Under the pieces are notes generated by a model, which was not told where the DNA came from, searched no databases, and saw nothing but the letters and a program-made list of their open reading frames with translations. From Nakamurella endophytica (GTDB taxonomy: Bacteria; Actinomycetota; Actinomycetes; Mycobacteriales; Nakamurellaceae), in assembly GCF_014646215.1 (NCBI RefSeq), contig NZ_BMNA01000004.1:266243-330242 (forward strand): DNA of 64,000 nucleotides, written 5' to 3'. A program made the translations under genes and the position numbers. Below, in pieces: positions 10,261-19,834 of the stretch. The stretch's first letter is position 1; each line of letters starts with the position of its first letter.

Positions 10261-13182
10261 GTGCCGCCGGTGCCGCCGGTGGGATCCGTGACGGACCCCG
10301 GAACGGCCGACGTGGTGGCCGCCCTGCGCCGGGTGGTGCGCGGCGACGTCGACGCCGGCACCCGGCGCCGGGCCGAGTACTCCACCGACGCCAGCAACTA
10401 CCGGGTCGTGCCGCAGGTGGTCGTGCAACCGCTCGACACCGACGACGTGCTCGCGGTTCTCGACGTCGCCCGGACCACCGGGACCCCGCTCACCTGCCGC
10501 GGCGGTGGAACCTCCGTCGCCGGCAACGCCGTCGGTCCGGGCATCGTGCTGGACCTCTCGCGGCACCTGCACCGGGTGCTGGAGGTCGACCCGGAGGCCG
10601 GGACCGCCCGCGTGGAACCGGGTGTCGTCCTCGCCGCGCTGCAGCGCCGGGTGGCGCCGCACGGACTGCGGTTCGGGCCGGACCCGTCCACCCACGCCAG
10701 GGCCACGCTCGGCGGCATGATCGGCAACAACGCCTGCGGGCCGCACGCGGTGGCGCACGGCCGGACCGCCGACAACGTCGCCGCTCTCACCGTCGCCGAC
10801 GGCCGCGGCCGGGTCCTCGACACCCGGACACCGGACGCCGTCCCGGGTCTGGCCGAGCTGGTCGACCGGAACCTGGCCACCGTCCGCACGTCGTTCGGCC
10901 GGTTCGGCCGCCAGGTGTCGGGCTACTCGCTGGAACACCTGCTGCCGGAACGCGGACGCGACCTGTCCCGGGCGCTGGTCGGCAGCGAGGGCACGCTGGC
11001 CGTCGTCCTGGACGCCACGGTGCGCCTGGTCCGGCGGGTGCCCGCCACCGCGCTGGCCGTCCTGGGCTACCCCGACATGCCGGCCGCGGCGGACGCCGTG
11101 CCGGCGCTGCTGCGGCACCGCCCGGAGGCGGTGGAGGGCCTGGACTCCCGGCTGGTCGACGTCGTGCGCCGGCACCGGGGCGCCGCCACGGTGCCGGCGC
11201 TGCCGCGCGGCGCGGGGTGGCTGATGGTCGAGACGGCCGGGGCCACGGAGGCCGAGGCGGTGGCCGGGGCGCGGGCGGTCGCGGCCGCCGGTGCGCCGCT
11301 GGACAGCCTGGTGGTGCCGGCCGGGCCGGTGGCGACGGCGCTGTGGCGCATCCGCGAGGACGGCGCCGGGCTCGCCGGCCGCACGCCGGGCGGGCGGCCG
11401 GCGTGGCCGGGGTGGGAGGACGCGGCGGTACCCCCGGACCGGCTGGGCCGCTACCTGCGGGAGTTCGACGAGCTCGCCGCCGCAGCGGGTCTCACCGGGA
11501 TCCCGTACGGGCACTTCGGCGACGGCTGCGTGCACGTGCGTCTCGACCTGCCGCTGCACGACCCGGCCCGGGCCGCCGGCGACCTCACCGGTTTCGTCCG
11601 GGCGGCCGCGGAACTCGTGGTGCGGCACGGGGGTTCGCTCTCCGGCGAGCACGGCGACGGCCGGGCCCGCGGCGACCTGCTGCCCCTGATGTACCCGCCG
11701 GCGGCGATCGAGCTGTTCGGCGCGGTCAAGGCGCTGTTCGACCCGGCCGACGTCCTGAACCCGGGCGTGCTGGTCCGTCCGGACCCGGTGGGCGCGGCGC
11801 TGCGGCGGCCCGCCGCCCGGCCGACCGTCCCGGTCGGCGGCTGGGCGCTGCGCGAGGACGGTGGCGACCTGACCACCGCCGTGCACCGCTGCGTCGGGGT
11901 CGGCAAGTGCCGGGCCGACAGCACGGCCGCCGGCGGCTTCATGTGCCCGTCCTACCTGGCGACCCGGGACGAGCGGGACAGCACCCGCGGCCGGGCGCGG
12001 GTGCTGCAGGAGCTGACGAACGGCACCCTGGTCCGGGACTGGACGGGTCCGGAGGTGCAGGAGTCGCTGGAGCTGTGCCTGTCCTGCAAGGCCTGCGCCA
12101 CCGACTGCCCCGCCGGGGTGGACATGGCCCGCTACAAGTCCGAGGCGCTGTACCGCCGGTACCGGGGCCGGCGCCGGCCGGCGAGCCACTACAGCCTGGG
12201 CGCGCTGCCCCGCTGGCTGGCGGTCCTGGACCGGTTGCCCCGCGGCACCGCCGCGGTGGCGAACCGGGCGCTCTCCGGCGCCCGCACCGGCGCGTTGCTG
12301 CGTCGCGCGGCCGGCATCGACCCGCGGCGGGCCCTGCCCGCGCTCCCGGCGCGGAGCTTCCGCCGGCGCGGCGGGGGACGGCGCGACGCGGCGGCCGGCG
12401 GCCCCGCACCGCTCGGGCCGGCGCTGCTGTGGGTGGACACCTTCTCCGGCGGGCTGGACCCGGACGCGGCCGCGGCGGCCGTCACCGTGCTGACCCGCGC
12501 CGGCCACCGCGTCGAGTCCCCGGCCAGGGCGGCCTGCTGCGGGCTGACCTGGATCACCACCGGGCAGCTGGACACCGCCCGCCGCCGGCTGCGCGGCCTG
12601 CTCGACGTGCTCGGTCCGGCCGTCGCCGACGGTATCCCGGTGGTCGGGCTGGAGCCGTCCTGCGTCGCCGCGGTCCGCTCCGACCTGCCCGAGCTGCTGC
12701 CCGACGACCCGCGCAGCGCCGCGGTGGCCGGCGCCGTCCGCACCCTGGCCGAGCTCCTCGCCGGGGCACCCAGCGCCGCCGGCTGGCGGCCGCCGGACCT
12801 GTCCGGGCTGCGCCTGGTCGTGCAGCCGCACTGCCACCACCACTCGGTGCTGGGCTGGGACGCCGACCGGGCGCTGCTGGCCCGGACCGGGGCCGAGGTG
12901 GAGGAGCTGGCCGGCTGCTGCGGACTGGCCGGTAACTGGGGCATGGAGCGAGGGCACTACGAGACCTCGGTCGCCGTGGCCCGGACCGCGCTGCTGCCCG
13001 CCCTGGAGCGCCGGTCGGGCAGCACCGGGCCGGGCGGCGGGACCGTCGTGCTGGCCGACGGCTTCTCCTGCCGCACGCAGATCGACCAGCTCGCCGGCGT
13101 CCCGGCGCTGACCCTGGCCCAGCTGCTGGCCGCACCACCCGGGCCGCCGGGACCGCCGGGACCGGCAGGACCCGCAGGGTGA
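10261..13182 (+). CDS. FAD-linked oxidase fused to Fe-S CCG-domain protein (YdiJ/D-2-hydroxyacid dehydrogenase type)
   Basis: A 973-residue fusion. The first half is a GlcD-like flavoprotein (FAD-binding segment CRGGGTSVAGNAVGPGIVLDL; LGGMIGNNACGPHAV). The middle holds two ferredoxin-type cysteine groups, one beginning near C544 and the other C606-xx-C-xx-C-xxx-CP. The last part has two CCG motifs (near 759 and 886), as in LldE/GlpC-type electron carriers. This order matches YdiJ-like D-2-hydroxyacid dehydrogenases that oxidise D-lactate or D-2-hydroxyglutarate and pass electrons on. The GTG at 10261 has GGAG six bases upstream; a GTG at 10288 is the alternative start. The C-terminus ends in a short collagen-like Gly-Pro-Pro run. 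The substrate is unknown. Confidence 0.9.
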   Translation: MPPVPPVGSVTDPGTADVVAALRRVVRGDVDAGTRRRAEYSTDASNYRVVPQVVVQPLDTDDVLAVLDVARTTGTPLTCRGGGTSVAGNAVGPGIVLDLSRHLHRVLEVDPEAGTARVEPGVVLAALQRRVAPHGLRFGPDPSTHARATLGGMIGNNACGPHAVAHGRTADNVAALTVADGRGRVLDTRTPDAVPGLAELVDRNLATVRTSFGRFGRQVSGYSLEHLLPERGRDLSRALVGSEGTLAVVLDATVRLVRRVPATALAVLGYPDMPAAADAVPALLRHRPEAVEGLDSRLVDVVRRHRGAATVPALPRGAGWLMVETAGATEAEAVAGARAVAAAGAPLDSLVVPAGPVATALWRIREDGAGLAGRTPGGRPAWPGWEDAAVPPDRLGRYLREFDELAAAAGLTGIPYGHFGDGCVHVRLDLPLHDPARAAGDLTGFVRAAAELVVRHGGSLSGEHGDGRARGDLLPLMYPPAAIELFGAVKALFDPADVLNPGVLVRPDPVGAALRRPAARPTVPVGGWALREDGGDLTTAVHRCVGVGKCRADSTAAGGFMCPSYLATRDERDSTRGRARVLQELTNGTLVRDWTGPEVQESLELCLSCKACATDCPAGVDMARYKSEALYRRYRGRRRPASHYSLGALPRWLAVLDRLPRGTAAVANRALSGARTGALLRRAAGIDPRRALPALPARSFRRRGGGRRDAAAGGPAPLGPALLWVDTFSGGLDPDAAAAAVTVLTRAGHRVESPARAACCGLTWITTGQLDTARRRLRGLLDVLGPAVADGIPVVGLEPSCVAAVRSDLPELLPDDPRSAAVAGAVRTLAELLAGAPSAAGWRPPDLSGLRLVVQPHCHHHSVLGWDADRALLARTGAEVEELAGCCGLAGNWGMERGHYETSVAVARTALLPALERRSGSTGPGGGTVVLADGFSCRTQIDQLAGVPALTLAQLLAAPPGPPGPPGPAGPAG

Positions 13183-13195
13183 GCGACCTGGCGTC

Positions 13196-13201
13196 TACGG
13201 T
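13196..13201 (+). promoter_or_regulatory. -10 hexamer of a possible leaderless promoter for the LacI gene
   Basis: TACGGT ends 6 bases before the ATG of the LacI-type regulator. No ribosome site is present, so the message may start at the ATG. No -35 element is evident. Confidence 0.4.
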
Positions 13202-13207
13202 GGGCCG

Positions 13208-14299
13208 ATGCCCGGACCCGTCACGCTCGCCGACGTGGCGAGGGCGGCCGGTGTCTCGCTGGCGACGGCGTCCCGAGCGCTGAACGGCGCGCCCGGCCGG
13301 CGGGTCGGCGGCGAGCTGCGGTCCCGGGTGCTGCTGGCCGCCGCCCGGCTGCACTACTCGCCGAACGCCAATGCCCAGGCCATGGCCCGGGGCACCAGCG
13401 CCACCGTCGGCCTGGTCGTGCACGACATCGCCGACCCGTTCGCGGCGTCGGTGGCCAGCGGGGTGATCGAGGCGGCGGCCGAGCGGGACCTGCTGGTCAG
13501 CGTCTCCGCCACGCAGTGGGACCCGGAGACCGAGATCCGGCACGTCGAGGCGCTGCGCCGGCAGCGGGCCCGGGCGGTGATCCTGGCCGGCAGCCGGTGG
13601 GCCGACGACGAGGTCGAGGAGCGGCTGGTGGCCCAGCTGGCGGGCGTGGTGGCCGCCGGCGGGCACGTCGCCGTCGTCGGCCAGCGGCTGGCGTCGGTGA
13701 ACAGCCTGGCGCTGGGCAACGCCGCCGGCGCCCGGCGGCTGGCCCGGGTGCTGTGGACCCTGGGCTACCGGCGGTTCGCGGTCCTCAGCGGCTCCGAGCG
13801 GCAGGTGACCAGCGAGGAGCGGCTGACCGGTTTTCGCGACGGGCTGGCCGACTGCGGTCACCGGCTCCCGGACGAGAACGTGATCGCCACCCAGCCGACG
13901 CGGGACGGCGGCTACGTGGCGATGACCGAGCTGCTGGACCGGGAGATCGACGTCGAGGCGGTGTTCGCGATCAGCGACGTGATGGCCGTCGGCGCCATGG
14001 CCGCGCTGCGCGAGCAGGGCTACCGGGTGCCGCAGGACATGGCGCTGGCCGGCTTCGAGGACATCCCGGCCCTGCGCGACCTGCAGCCGCCGCTCACGTC
14101 CGTGCGGATCCGGCTGGACCAGCTGGGCCGCCGGGCCCTGGACCTGGCGCTCGGCGCACCGTCCACCGGGGCGCCGGCGCCGACGAGCTCGCCGCCGTCC
14201 GCGGGGTCCGCCGCCGACCCCGTGCACCTGGTGGTGCAGGGCGAAGTGGTCGTCCGGGCCAGCACCCCGGTGCGCACCGTCGCGGGGGGTGCCGGATGA
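13208..14299 (+). CDS. LacI-family transcriptional regulator
   Basis: A 363-residue regulator with the N-terminal LacI helix-turn-helix (VTLADVARAAGVSLATASRALNG, about 5-27), the hinge helix, and a periplasmic-binding-protein-like sensor domain (about 60-330) with ISDVMAVGAMAALREQGYRVPQDMALAGFEDI. It most likely represses the surrounding catabolic genes in the absence of their substrate. Its stop overlaps the next gene (amidohydrolase) as ATGA, so sensor and enzyme are coupled. The Ala/Pro/Ser-rich segment near 315-335 is an insertion near the C-terminus. The ligand is unknown. Confidence 0.94.
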   Translation: MPGPVTLADVARAAGVSLATASRALNGAPGRRVGGELRSRVLLAAARLHYSPNANAQAMARGTSATVGLVVHDIADPFAASVASGVIEAAAERDLLVSVSATQWDPETEIRHVEALRRQRARAVILAGSRWADDEVEERLVAQLAGVVAAGGHVAVVGQRLASVNSLALGNAAGARRLARVLWTLGYRRFAVLSGSERQVTSEERLTGFRDGLADCGHRLPDENVIATQPTRDGGYVAMTELLDREIDVEAVFAISDVMAVGAMAALREQGYRVPQDMALAGFEDIPALRDLQPPLTSVRIRLDQLGRRALDLALGAPSTGAPAPTSSPPSAGSAADPVHLVVQGEVVVRASTPVRTVAGGAG

Positions 14300-16002
14300 C
14301 CGCCGACGGCGGGCCGGCCGACCTGGTGGTGCTGGGCCCGGTGCACCGGGTCGACGCGGCGGGCAGCCGGACCGACGCCCTCGCCGTGCGCGGCGACCGG
14401 ATCGTCGCCCTCGGCAGCGCGGACGTCCGGCCGCTGGTCGGGCCGCGCACCGACGTGGTCGACGCCACCGCGGGTCTCGTGCTGCCCGGGTTCGTCGACG
14501 CGCACGTGCACCCGGCCACCGCGGGCCGCAACACGCTGACCGCGGACCTGGCCGGGCTCGACGGCCCGGAGGCCTACCTGGCGGCGGTGGCCCGGTACGC
14601 CGACGCCCATCCGGACCGGCCGTGGATCACCGGCGGCGGCTGGAGCATGGAGCACTTCCCCGGCGGCCTGCCGCGGCGCGAGGACCTGGACCGGGTGACC
14701 GGCGACCGGCCGGCATTCCTGTTCAACCGCGACGTGCACGGCGCCTGGGTGAACACGGCCGCACTCCGCGCCGCGGGCATCACCGCCGCCACCCCGGACC
14801 CGGTGGACGGCCGGATCGAGCGCGACCCGGACGGAGAGCCGACCGGGATGCTGCACGAGGGAGCCGCCTACAGCCTGGAGACCGACGTGCTGCCCGCGCC
14901 GGGGCACCGGGAGTGGTGCGCCGCCGTGCTGGCGGGTCAGGCACACCTGCACCGGCTCGGCATCACCGGCTTCCAGGACGCCTGGGTGACCCCGGACCTG
15001 GAGCGGGCCTACCGCAGCGTGGACGCCGACGGTGCCCTCACCGCCCGGGTGGTGGGCGCGCTGTGGTGGGACCGGCACCGCGGGCTCGACCAGGTCGACG
15101 ACCTGCTCGACCGGCGGGCGGCGGGTCCCGGGCGGCCGGGCGGCGCCTTCCACCCCGGCACCGTCAAGATCATGATCGACGGGGTGCTGGAGAACGGCAC
15201 CGGCGCGCTGCTCGCCCCGTACTGCGGTCACCACCACGGCCCGGACGGTGCGGCCGCAGCGGCGGGCGCAGCGGCGGGCACGGGCGGTACGGACGGCGGG
15301 GACGGCGCGAACAGCGGGCTGGTCTACGTCGACCCTGCCGTGCTGCAGGAGGCGGTGACCCGGCTGCACGGCCACGGATTCCAGGTGCACCTGCACGCCA
15401 TCGGCGACCGGGCGGTGCGGCTGGCGCTGGACGCCGTGGCCGCGGCCCGCCGGCGGCACGGCCCCGGCGACCACCGCCACCACGTCGCGCACGTCCAGGT
15501 CGTCGACCCGGCCGACCTGCCGCGGTTCCGGGACCTCGGGGTGACGGCCACCCTGCAGGCCTTCTGGGCGCAGCACGAGCCGCAGATGGACGAGCTGACG
15601 GTGCCGTTCCTGGGTCCGCGGCGCAGCGCCTTGCAGTATCCGTTCCGGTCGCTGGCCGCATCCGGGGCGACGCTGGCGATGGGCAGCGACTGGGGCGTCA
15701 CCACCGCCGACCCCCTGGCCCAGCTCGAGGTGGCGGTCACCCGCCGCGGGCCCGACCGGCGTGACGGCCCGAGCTTCCTGCCCGCGGAACGGTTGTCGCT
15801 GCCCACGGCGGTGCGGGCATTCACCGCGGGCTCGGCCTGGGTCAACCACGACGACGACGCCGGCACGCTGTCGGTGGGACGGCGGGCCGACCTGGCGGTG
15901 CTGGACCGCGACGTGTTCGCCGACCCCGACGCCCGGGTCGCCGACGCCCGGGTCACCTGCACCGTGGCCGCCGGCCGCGTGGTGCACCGCGACGGCCGCT
16001 GA
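14296..16002 (+). CDS. YtcJ-like metal-dependent amidohydrolase
   Basis: A 568-residue amidohydrolase-3 family enzyme. Metal ligands H70 and H72 are in VDAHVHP; further motifs are [13 protein letters not shown] and the C-terminal [12 protein letters not shown] with the conserved Asp. The TIM barrel is flanked by the usual small beta domain (N-terminal VLGPVHRVD and C-terminal [13 protein letters not shown]). Such enzymes hydrolyse formamides, N-acyl compounds or cyclic amides. An Ala/Gly-rich loop (about 318-338) interrupts the barrel. The gene overlaps the LacI gene by four bases and converges on the molybdenum hydroxylase operon. Confidence 0.92.
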   Translation: MTADGGPADLVVLGPVHRVDAAGSRTDALAVRGDRIVALGSADVRPLVGPRTDVVDATAGLVLPGFVDAHVHPATAGRNTLTADLAGLDGPEAYLAAVARYADAHPDRPWITGGGWSMEHFPGGLPRREDLDRVTGDRPAFLFNRDVHGAWVNTAALRAAGITAATPDPVDGRIERDPDGEPTGMLHEGAAYSLETDVLPAPGHREWCAAVLAGQAHLHRLGITGFQDAWVTPDLERAYRSVDADGALTARVVGALWWDRHRGLDQVDDLLDRRAAGPGRPGGAFHPGTVKIMIDGVLENGTGALLAPYCGHHHGPDGAAAAAGAAAGTGGTDGGDGANSGLVYVDPAVLQEAVTRLHGHGFQVHLHAIGDRAVRLALDAVAAARRRHGPGDHRHHVAHVQVVDPADLPRFRDLGVTATLQAFWAQHEPQMDELTVPFLGPRRSALQYPFRSLAASGATLAMGSDWGVTTADPLAQLEVAVTRRGPDRRDGPSFLPAERLSLPTAVRAFTAGSAWVNHDDDAGTLSVGRRADLAVLDRDVFADPDARVADARVTCTVAAGRVVHRDGR

Positions 16003-16071
16003 GGCCGGTCCGCACCGCACCGGGAGCGCCGAGGTCGGCCCGTCCACCGCACCGGGCGCAACCCGGCCCGA

Positions 16072-18207
16072 TCACCTCGCCCAGGACGCGACGTCCTCGA
16101 GGTGGACGGGCAGCGACCGCACCCGGATCCCCGTCGCATGGTGCACCGCGTTGGCCACCGCCGCCGCCGCGCCGACGATGCCGATCTCGCCGATGCCCTT
16201 GGTCCCCATCGGGTTGACCTGCTCGTCGTGCTCGTCGATCCACTCCACGTGGATGTCCCGGATGTCCGCGTTCACCGGCACGTGATACGTGGCCAGGTCG
16301 TGGTTGGCGTAGTCGCCGAAGGCGGCGTCCATGACGCCTTCCTCCAGCAGCGCCATCCCGACGCCCATCGTCATCCCGCCGAGGAACTGCGACCGGGCGG
16401 TGACCGGGTTGACGATCCGGCCGGCGGCGAAGACGCCGACCATCCGGTCCAGGCGGATCTCGCCGGTGACGTCGCTGACCCGCACCGTGGCGAACTGCGC
16501 GCCGAAGGCCTGCCGGGTCACGTCGGCCCGGTCCTGCAGGTCCTCCTCGGTGGACGCCTGCACGGTCAGGTCCTCCGCCGGCCCGTCGGGGAAGCGGTCC
16601 TCGAGCTCCGCGCGCAGGGCGGCGCAGACCTTGGTCACGGCCCACCCCCAGCTGGCCGTGCCCATCGACCCGCCGGCCACCCCGGCCTCGGGCAAGTCCG
16701 AGTCCCCGATCAGGATCCGCACCCGGTCCCGGGCGGCGCCGAGGGCCTCGGCGGCCAGCACCAGCAGCGCGGTGCGGGCCCCGGTGCCGATGTCCGTCGC
16801 GTTGACCCGGACGGTGTACCCGCCGTCGGGGTGCGCGGTGGCGCTGGCCGAGGCCGGTGAGGCGTACGCCGGGTAGGTCGACGACGCGACACCCGTCCCG
16901 ATCCACCACTCGCCCTCCCGGCGGCTGCGGGGACGCGGGTCCCGGTCCGCCCAGCCGACCAGATCCGCACCCCGACGCAGGCACGCCACGAGGTTGCGAC
17001 TGGAGAACGGCGTGCCGCGCTCCGGGTCGGTCGCCGGTTCGTTGCGGATCCGCAGCTCGACGGGGTCCATGCCCAGCCGGACGGCGAGCTCGTCCATGGC
17101 GGACTCGAGCGCGTACATGCCGGGGCACTCGCCCGGCGCCCGCATCCACGACGGGATCGGCACGTCCAGGACGGCGACGTGGTGGTCGGTGCGGCGGTGC
17201 CGGGCGGCGTACATGACCCGGGTGGCGACGCCGACCTGTTCGGCGAACTCCTGGTGCGTCGCCGTCTGGACGACGGCGCGGTGGTCGATGACCTGCAGCC
17301 GCCCGGTGCGGTCCGCGCCGAGCCGGACCCGCTGGATCGTCGGCGTGCGGTAGCCGACGAGCGCGAACATCTGCTGCCGGGTCAGTGCCATCCGCACCGG
17401 GCGGCCGACGTGCCGCGCGGCCAGCACCGCCAGCACCACCTGTGGGCGGGGGGTGCCCTTGGAACCGAAGCCGCCACCGACGTGCGTGCTCACCACCCGC
17501 ACCCGGTCGCGCGGCAGCTCGAACACCTGGCAGACCGCGTCGCGCACCGGCGTGCTGCCCTGGTTGGAGTCCCACAGCGTGACCCGGTCGTCCGTCCAGA
17601 CGGCCGTGGTGGCATGCGGTTCCATGGCGTTGTTGTGCAGACCCGGTGTCCGGTAGACCTCGTCGACCCGGACCTCGCTGCGCTCGAAAGCAGCGTCCGG
17701 GTCACCCATCTCGCTGGTCGTCGGGATGCCGGCGTTGAGCTGCTCGGGCCGGTACAGCGACGGGTCGTCCTCGGTCAGCACGCTGCGGTGCGGCTCGGTC
17801 GCGTAGTCCACGCGCACGAGGCCGGCGACCTCCCTGGCCTGCTCGGCGGTCGTGGCCACCACGACCGCCACGACCTCCCCGCGGAAGTGCACCCGGTCGG
17901 ACTGCAGCTGGTCCTGCATGGCGTCGCCGGTCGAGGCCATCCTGGGCGCGTTGCCGTGCCAGAGCACGGCCAGCACGCCCGGCAGCCCCATGGCGGCGTC
18001 GACGTCGACGTGCCGCACCCGCCCGTGCGGAACGTCGGCGCACACCGCCCAGGCGTAGGCCACCTCGTCGACCGGGTACTCGTAGGCGTAGTGCGCCCGC
18101 CCGGTCACCTTCTCGCGTCCCTCGACCCGGTGCGCCGGCGCGGAGGTGCGCCCGCCGGTCTGCTCGGCGGTCTGCTCGGTGCTGGGCGCCGCCACGGTCC
18201 CGGTCAT
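16072..18207 (-). CDS. molybdenum hydroxylase large subunit (xanthine dehydrogenase family, PaoC-like)
   Basis: A 711-residue catalytic subunit that binds the molybdopterin cofactor. It contains VEGREKVTGRAHYAYEY at the start, THVGGGFGSKG, RAPGECPGMYALESAMDELA, and the C-terminal GTKGIGEIGIVGAAAAVANA, which carries the catalytic Glu. It follows the FAD subunit with an ATGA overlap and forms the last gene of a three-gene unit (small, medium, large). Similarity in gene order and motifs is to E. coli PaoABC (YagTSR), an aldehyde oxidoreductase. The substrate here is not known; an aldehyde or N-heterocycle from the adjacent catabolic genes is plausible. Confidence 0.92.
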   Translation of the reverse strand: MTGTVAAPSTEQTAEQTGGRTSAPAHRVEGREKVTGRAHYAYEYPVDEVAYAWAVCADVPHGRVRHVDVDAAMGLPGVLAVLWHGNAPRMASTGDAMQDQLQSDRVHFRGEVVAVVVATTAEQAREVAGLVRVDYATEPHRSVLTEDDPSLYRPEQLNAGIPTTSEMGDPDAAFERSEVRVDEVYRTPGLHNNAMEPHATTAVWTDDRVTLWDSNQGSTPVRDAVCQVFELPRDRVRVVSTHVGGGFGSKGTPRPQVVLAVLAARHVGRPVRMALTRQQMFALVGYRTPTIQRVRLGADRTGRLQVIDHRAVVQTATHQEFAEQVGVATRVMYAARHRRTDHHVAVLDVPIPSWMRAPGECPGMYALESAMDELAVRLGMDPVELRIRNEPATDPERGTPFSSRNLVACLRRGADLVGWADRDPRPRSRREGEWWIGTGVASSTYPAYASPASASATAHPDGGYTVRVNATDIGTGARTALLVLAAEALGAARDRVRILIGDSDLPEAGVAGGSMGTASWGWAVTKVCAALRAELEDRFPDGPAEDLTVQASTEEDLQDRADVTRQAFGAQFATVRVSDVTGEIRLDRMVGVFAAGRIVNPVTARSQFLGGMTMGVGMALLEEGVMDAAFGDYANHDLATYHVPVNADIRDIHVEWIDEHDEQVNPMGTKGIGEIGIVGAAAAVANAVHHATGIRVRSLPVHLEDVASWAR

Positions 18208-19220
18208 GCGCCGTCCTCCGTCCGTCCGCCGTCGGTCCCGAGCCCGGCGAGCCGGCTCAGCTCCGCCACCGCCACCGCCCGGATCAGCGGCACCTTGAAG
18301 GCGTTGTCCGGCAGGGGTGTGGCGGCCGCCAGCTCCCGGTCCAGCGCCGCGCCGAACGCCGCCGCGGTGGCCGGGCCGCCGCGCAGCGCCGCCTCGGCGA
18401 CCCTGGCCCGCCACGGCCGGTGCGCGACCGCCCCGAAGGCCAGCGCCACGTCGACGACCGTGCCGCCGTCGACCACCAGGCCCGCGGCCACCGACCCGAC
18501 GGCGAACGCGAAGGACGCCCGGTCGCGGACCTTGCGGTACACCGACGAGGACGAGAGCGGGGACGGCGGTGGCAGCTGCACCGCCGTGACGAGTTCGCCG
18601 TGCTGCAGGACGGTGTCGCGGTCGGGTTCGTCCCCCGGCAACCGGTGGAAGTCGTCGAGCGCGAGGGTCCGGTCCCCGGCGGGACCGGTGGTGAGCACGG
18701 TCGCGTCCAGGGCGGCCAGCGCCACCGCCATGTCCGACGGGTGGGTGGCGATGCACGCCTCGCTGGTGCCCAGCACCGCGAGATCCCGGTGCACGCCCTG
18801 CCGGGCGGGACAGCCGCTGCCCGGGACGCGCTTGTTGCACGGCTTGGTGACGTCCTGGAAGTACAGGCAGCGGGTGCGCTGCAACAGGTTCCCGGCGGTC
18901 GTCGCCATGTTGCGCAGCTGCCCGGTCGCGCCCGCGAGCAGGGCCTGGCTCAGCGCCGGGTAGTCGCGGCGGACGGCGGGATGGGCGGCGAGGTCGCTGT
19001 TGCGCACGGCGGCACCGATGCGGAGGCCGTCCGGGCCGTCCTGCACGGTGTCCAGCGGCAGCCCGGAGACGTCGACCAGGCGGCCCCGCCGCGCCACGCC
19101 CAGCCGCAGCAGGTCGACGAGATTGGTCCCGCCGCCGAGGAACTGGGCCTCGTCGTCGTCGCGGAGCGCGCCGACGGCCTCGGCCACCGACGCCGCGCGG
19201 ACGTACTCGAACGCCCTCAC
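18204..19220 (-). CDS. molybdenum hydroxylase FAD-binding subunit with extra Fe-S motif (PaoB-like)
   Basis: A 338-residue CO-dehydrogenase flavoprotein-type subunit with FLGGGTNLVDLL (FAD phosphate loop) and TTAGNLLQR. A cysteine-rich insertion, RCLYFQDVTKPCNKRVPGSGC, matches the segment of E. coli PaoB (YagS) that binds an additional [4Fe-4S] cluster. It is followed by ACIATHPSDMAVALAAL. This insertion separates the PaoB group from ordinary xanthine dehydrogenase FAD subunits. The GTG at 19220 overlaps the stop of the small subunit (GTGA). Confidence 0.9.
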   Translation of the reverse strand: MRAFEYVRAASVAEAVGALRDDDEAQFLGGGTNLVDLLRLGVARRGRLVDVSGLPLDTVQDGPDGLRIGAAVRNSDLAAHPAVRRDYPALSQALLAGATGQLRNMATTAGNLLQRTRCLYFQDVTKPCNKRVPGSGCPARQGVHRDLAVLGTSEACIATHPSDMAVALAALDATVLTTGPAGDRTLALDDFHRLPGDEPDRDTVLQHGELVTAVQLPPPSPLSSSSVYRKVRDRASFAFAVGSVAAGLVVDGGTVVDVALAFGAVAHRPWRARVAEAALRGGPATAAAFGAALDRELAAATPLPDNAFKVPLIRAVAVAELSRLAGLGTDGGRTEDGA

Positions 19221-19834
19221 GACCGGGCGCCGACCGCACCGCCGTCGGAACCGTCCGCACCGGCACCGGCGGTCGCCGCCGCCGCGTCGAGGACGGCCGG
19301 GACGATGTTGGCGTAGGCGCCGCACCGACAGATGTTGCCGCTCATCCGCTCCCGGACCTCGGCGGCATCGAGGCCGGCTACCGACCCGTCGGCGCCGTCG
19401 CGCCCGGGCGGCGTCACCGCGCTGGGCCACCCGGCGGCCGCCTCGGCGAGGACGCCGACGGCGGAGCAGATCTGGCCGGGCGTGCAGTAGCCGCACTGGT
19501 AGGCGTCCCGGTCGAGGAACGCCTGCTGGACCGGGTGCAACCGGTCGCCGGCGGCCAACCCCTCCACGGTCGTCACCGGACGGCCGGACGCCGCGACGGC
19601 GAGGACCAGGCAGCTGTTCACCCGGCGGCCGTCGAGCAGGACCGTGCAGGCGCCGCACTGCCCGTGGTCGCACCCCTTCTTGGAACCGGTCAGCCGCAGC
19701 TCCTCGCGCAGCGCGTCCAGCAGCGAGGTGCGGTTGTCCAGCCGCACGGTGCGGGACCGCCCGTTGACCACCAGCTCGACGGTCGAGGCGGGCGGCCCGC
19801 CCGATCCGGAACGCGGGGACGGGGAGGGCGGCAT
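19217..19834 (-). CDS. molybdenum hydroxylase [2Fe-2S] small subunit (PaoA-like)
   Basis: A 205-residue subunit. The plant-type ferredoxin cluster uses C55, C60, C63 and C75 (GCDHGQCGACTVLL...NSC); the second cluster lies in QCGYCTPGQIC and NICRCGAY. It passes electrons from the molybdenum centre to FAD. Start choice is uncertain: ATG at 19834 or GTG at 19846, neither with a strong ribosome site. Neither version carries a twin-arginine signal such as that of E. coli PaoA, so the complex looks cytoplasmic. Confidence 0.9.
   Translation of the reverse strand: MPPSPSPRSGSGGPPASTVELVVNGRSRTVRLDNRTSLLDALREELRLTGSKKGCDHGQCGACTVLLDGRRVNSCLVLAVAASGRPVTTVEGLAAGDRLHPVQQAFLDRDAYQCGYCTPGQICSAVGVLAEAAAGWPSAVTPPGRDGADGSVAGLDAAEVRERMSGNICRCGAYANIVPAVLDAAAATAGAGADGSDGGAVGARS

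Noticed and set aside
10156-12957. 933-codon minus-strand frame opposite the FAD/Fe-S oxidoreductase
   Set aside because: Shadow of a real gene; composition is Arg/Gly/Pro/Gln-rich without motifs.
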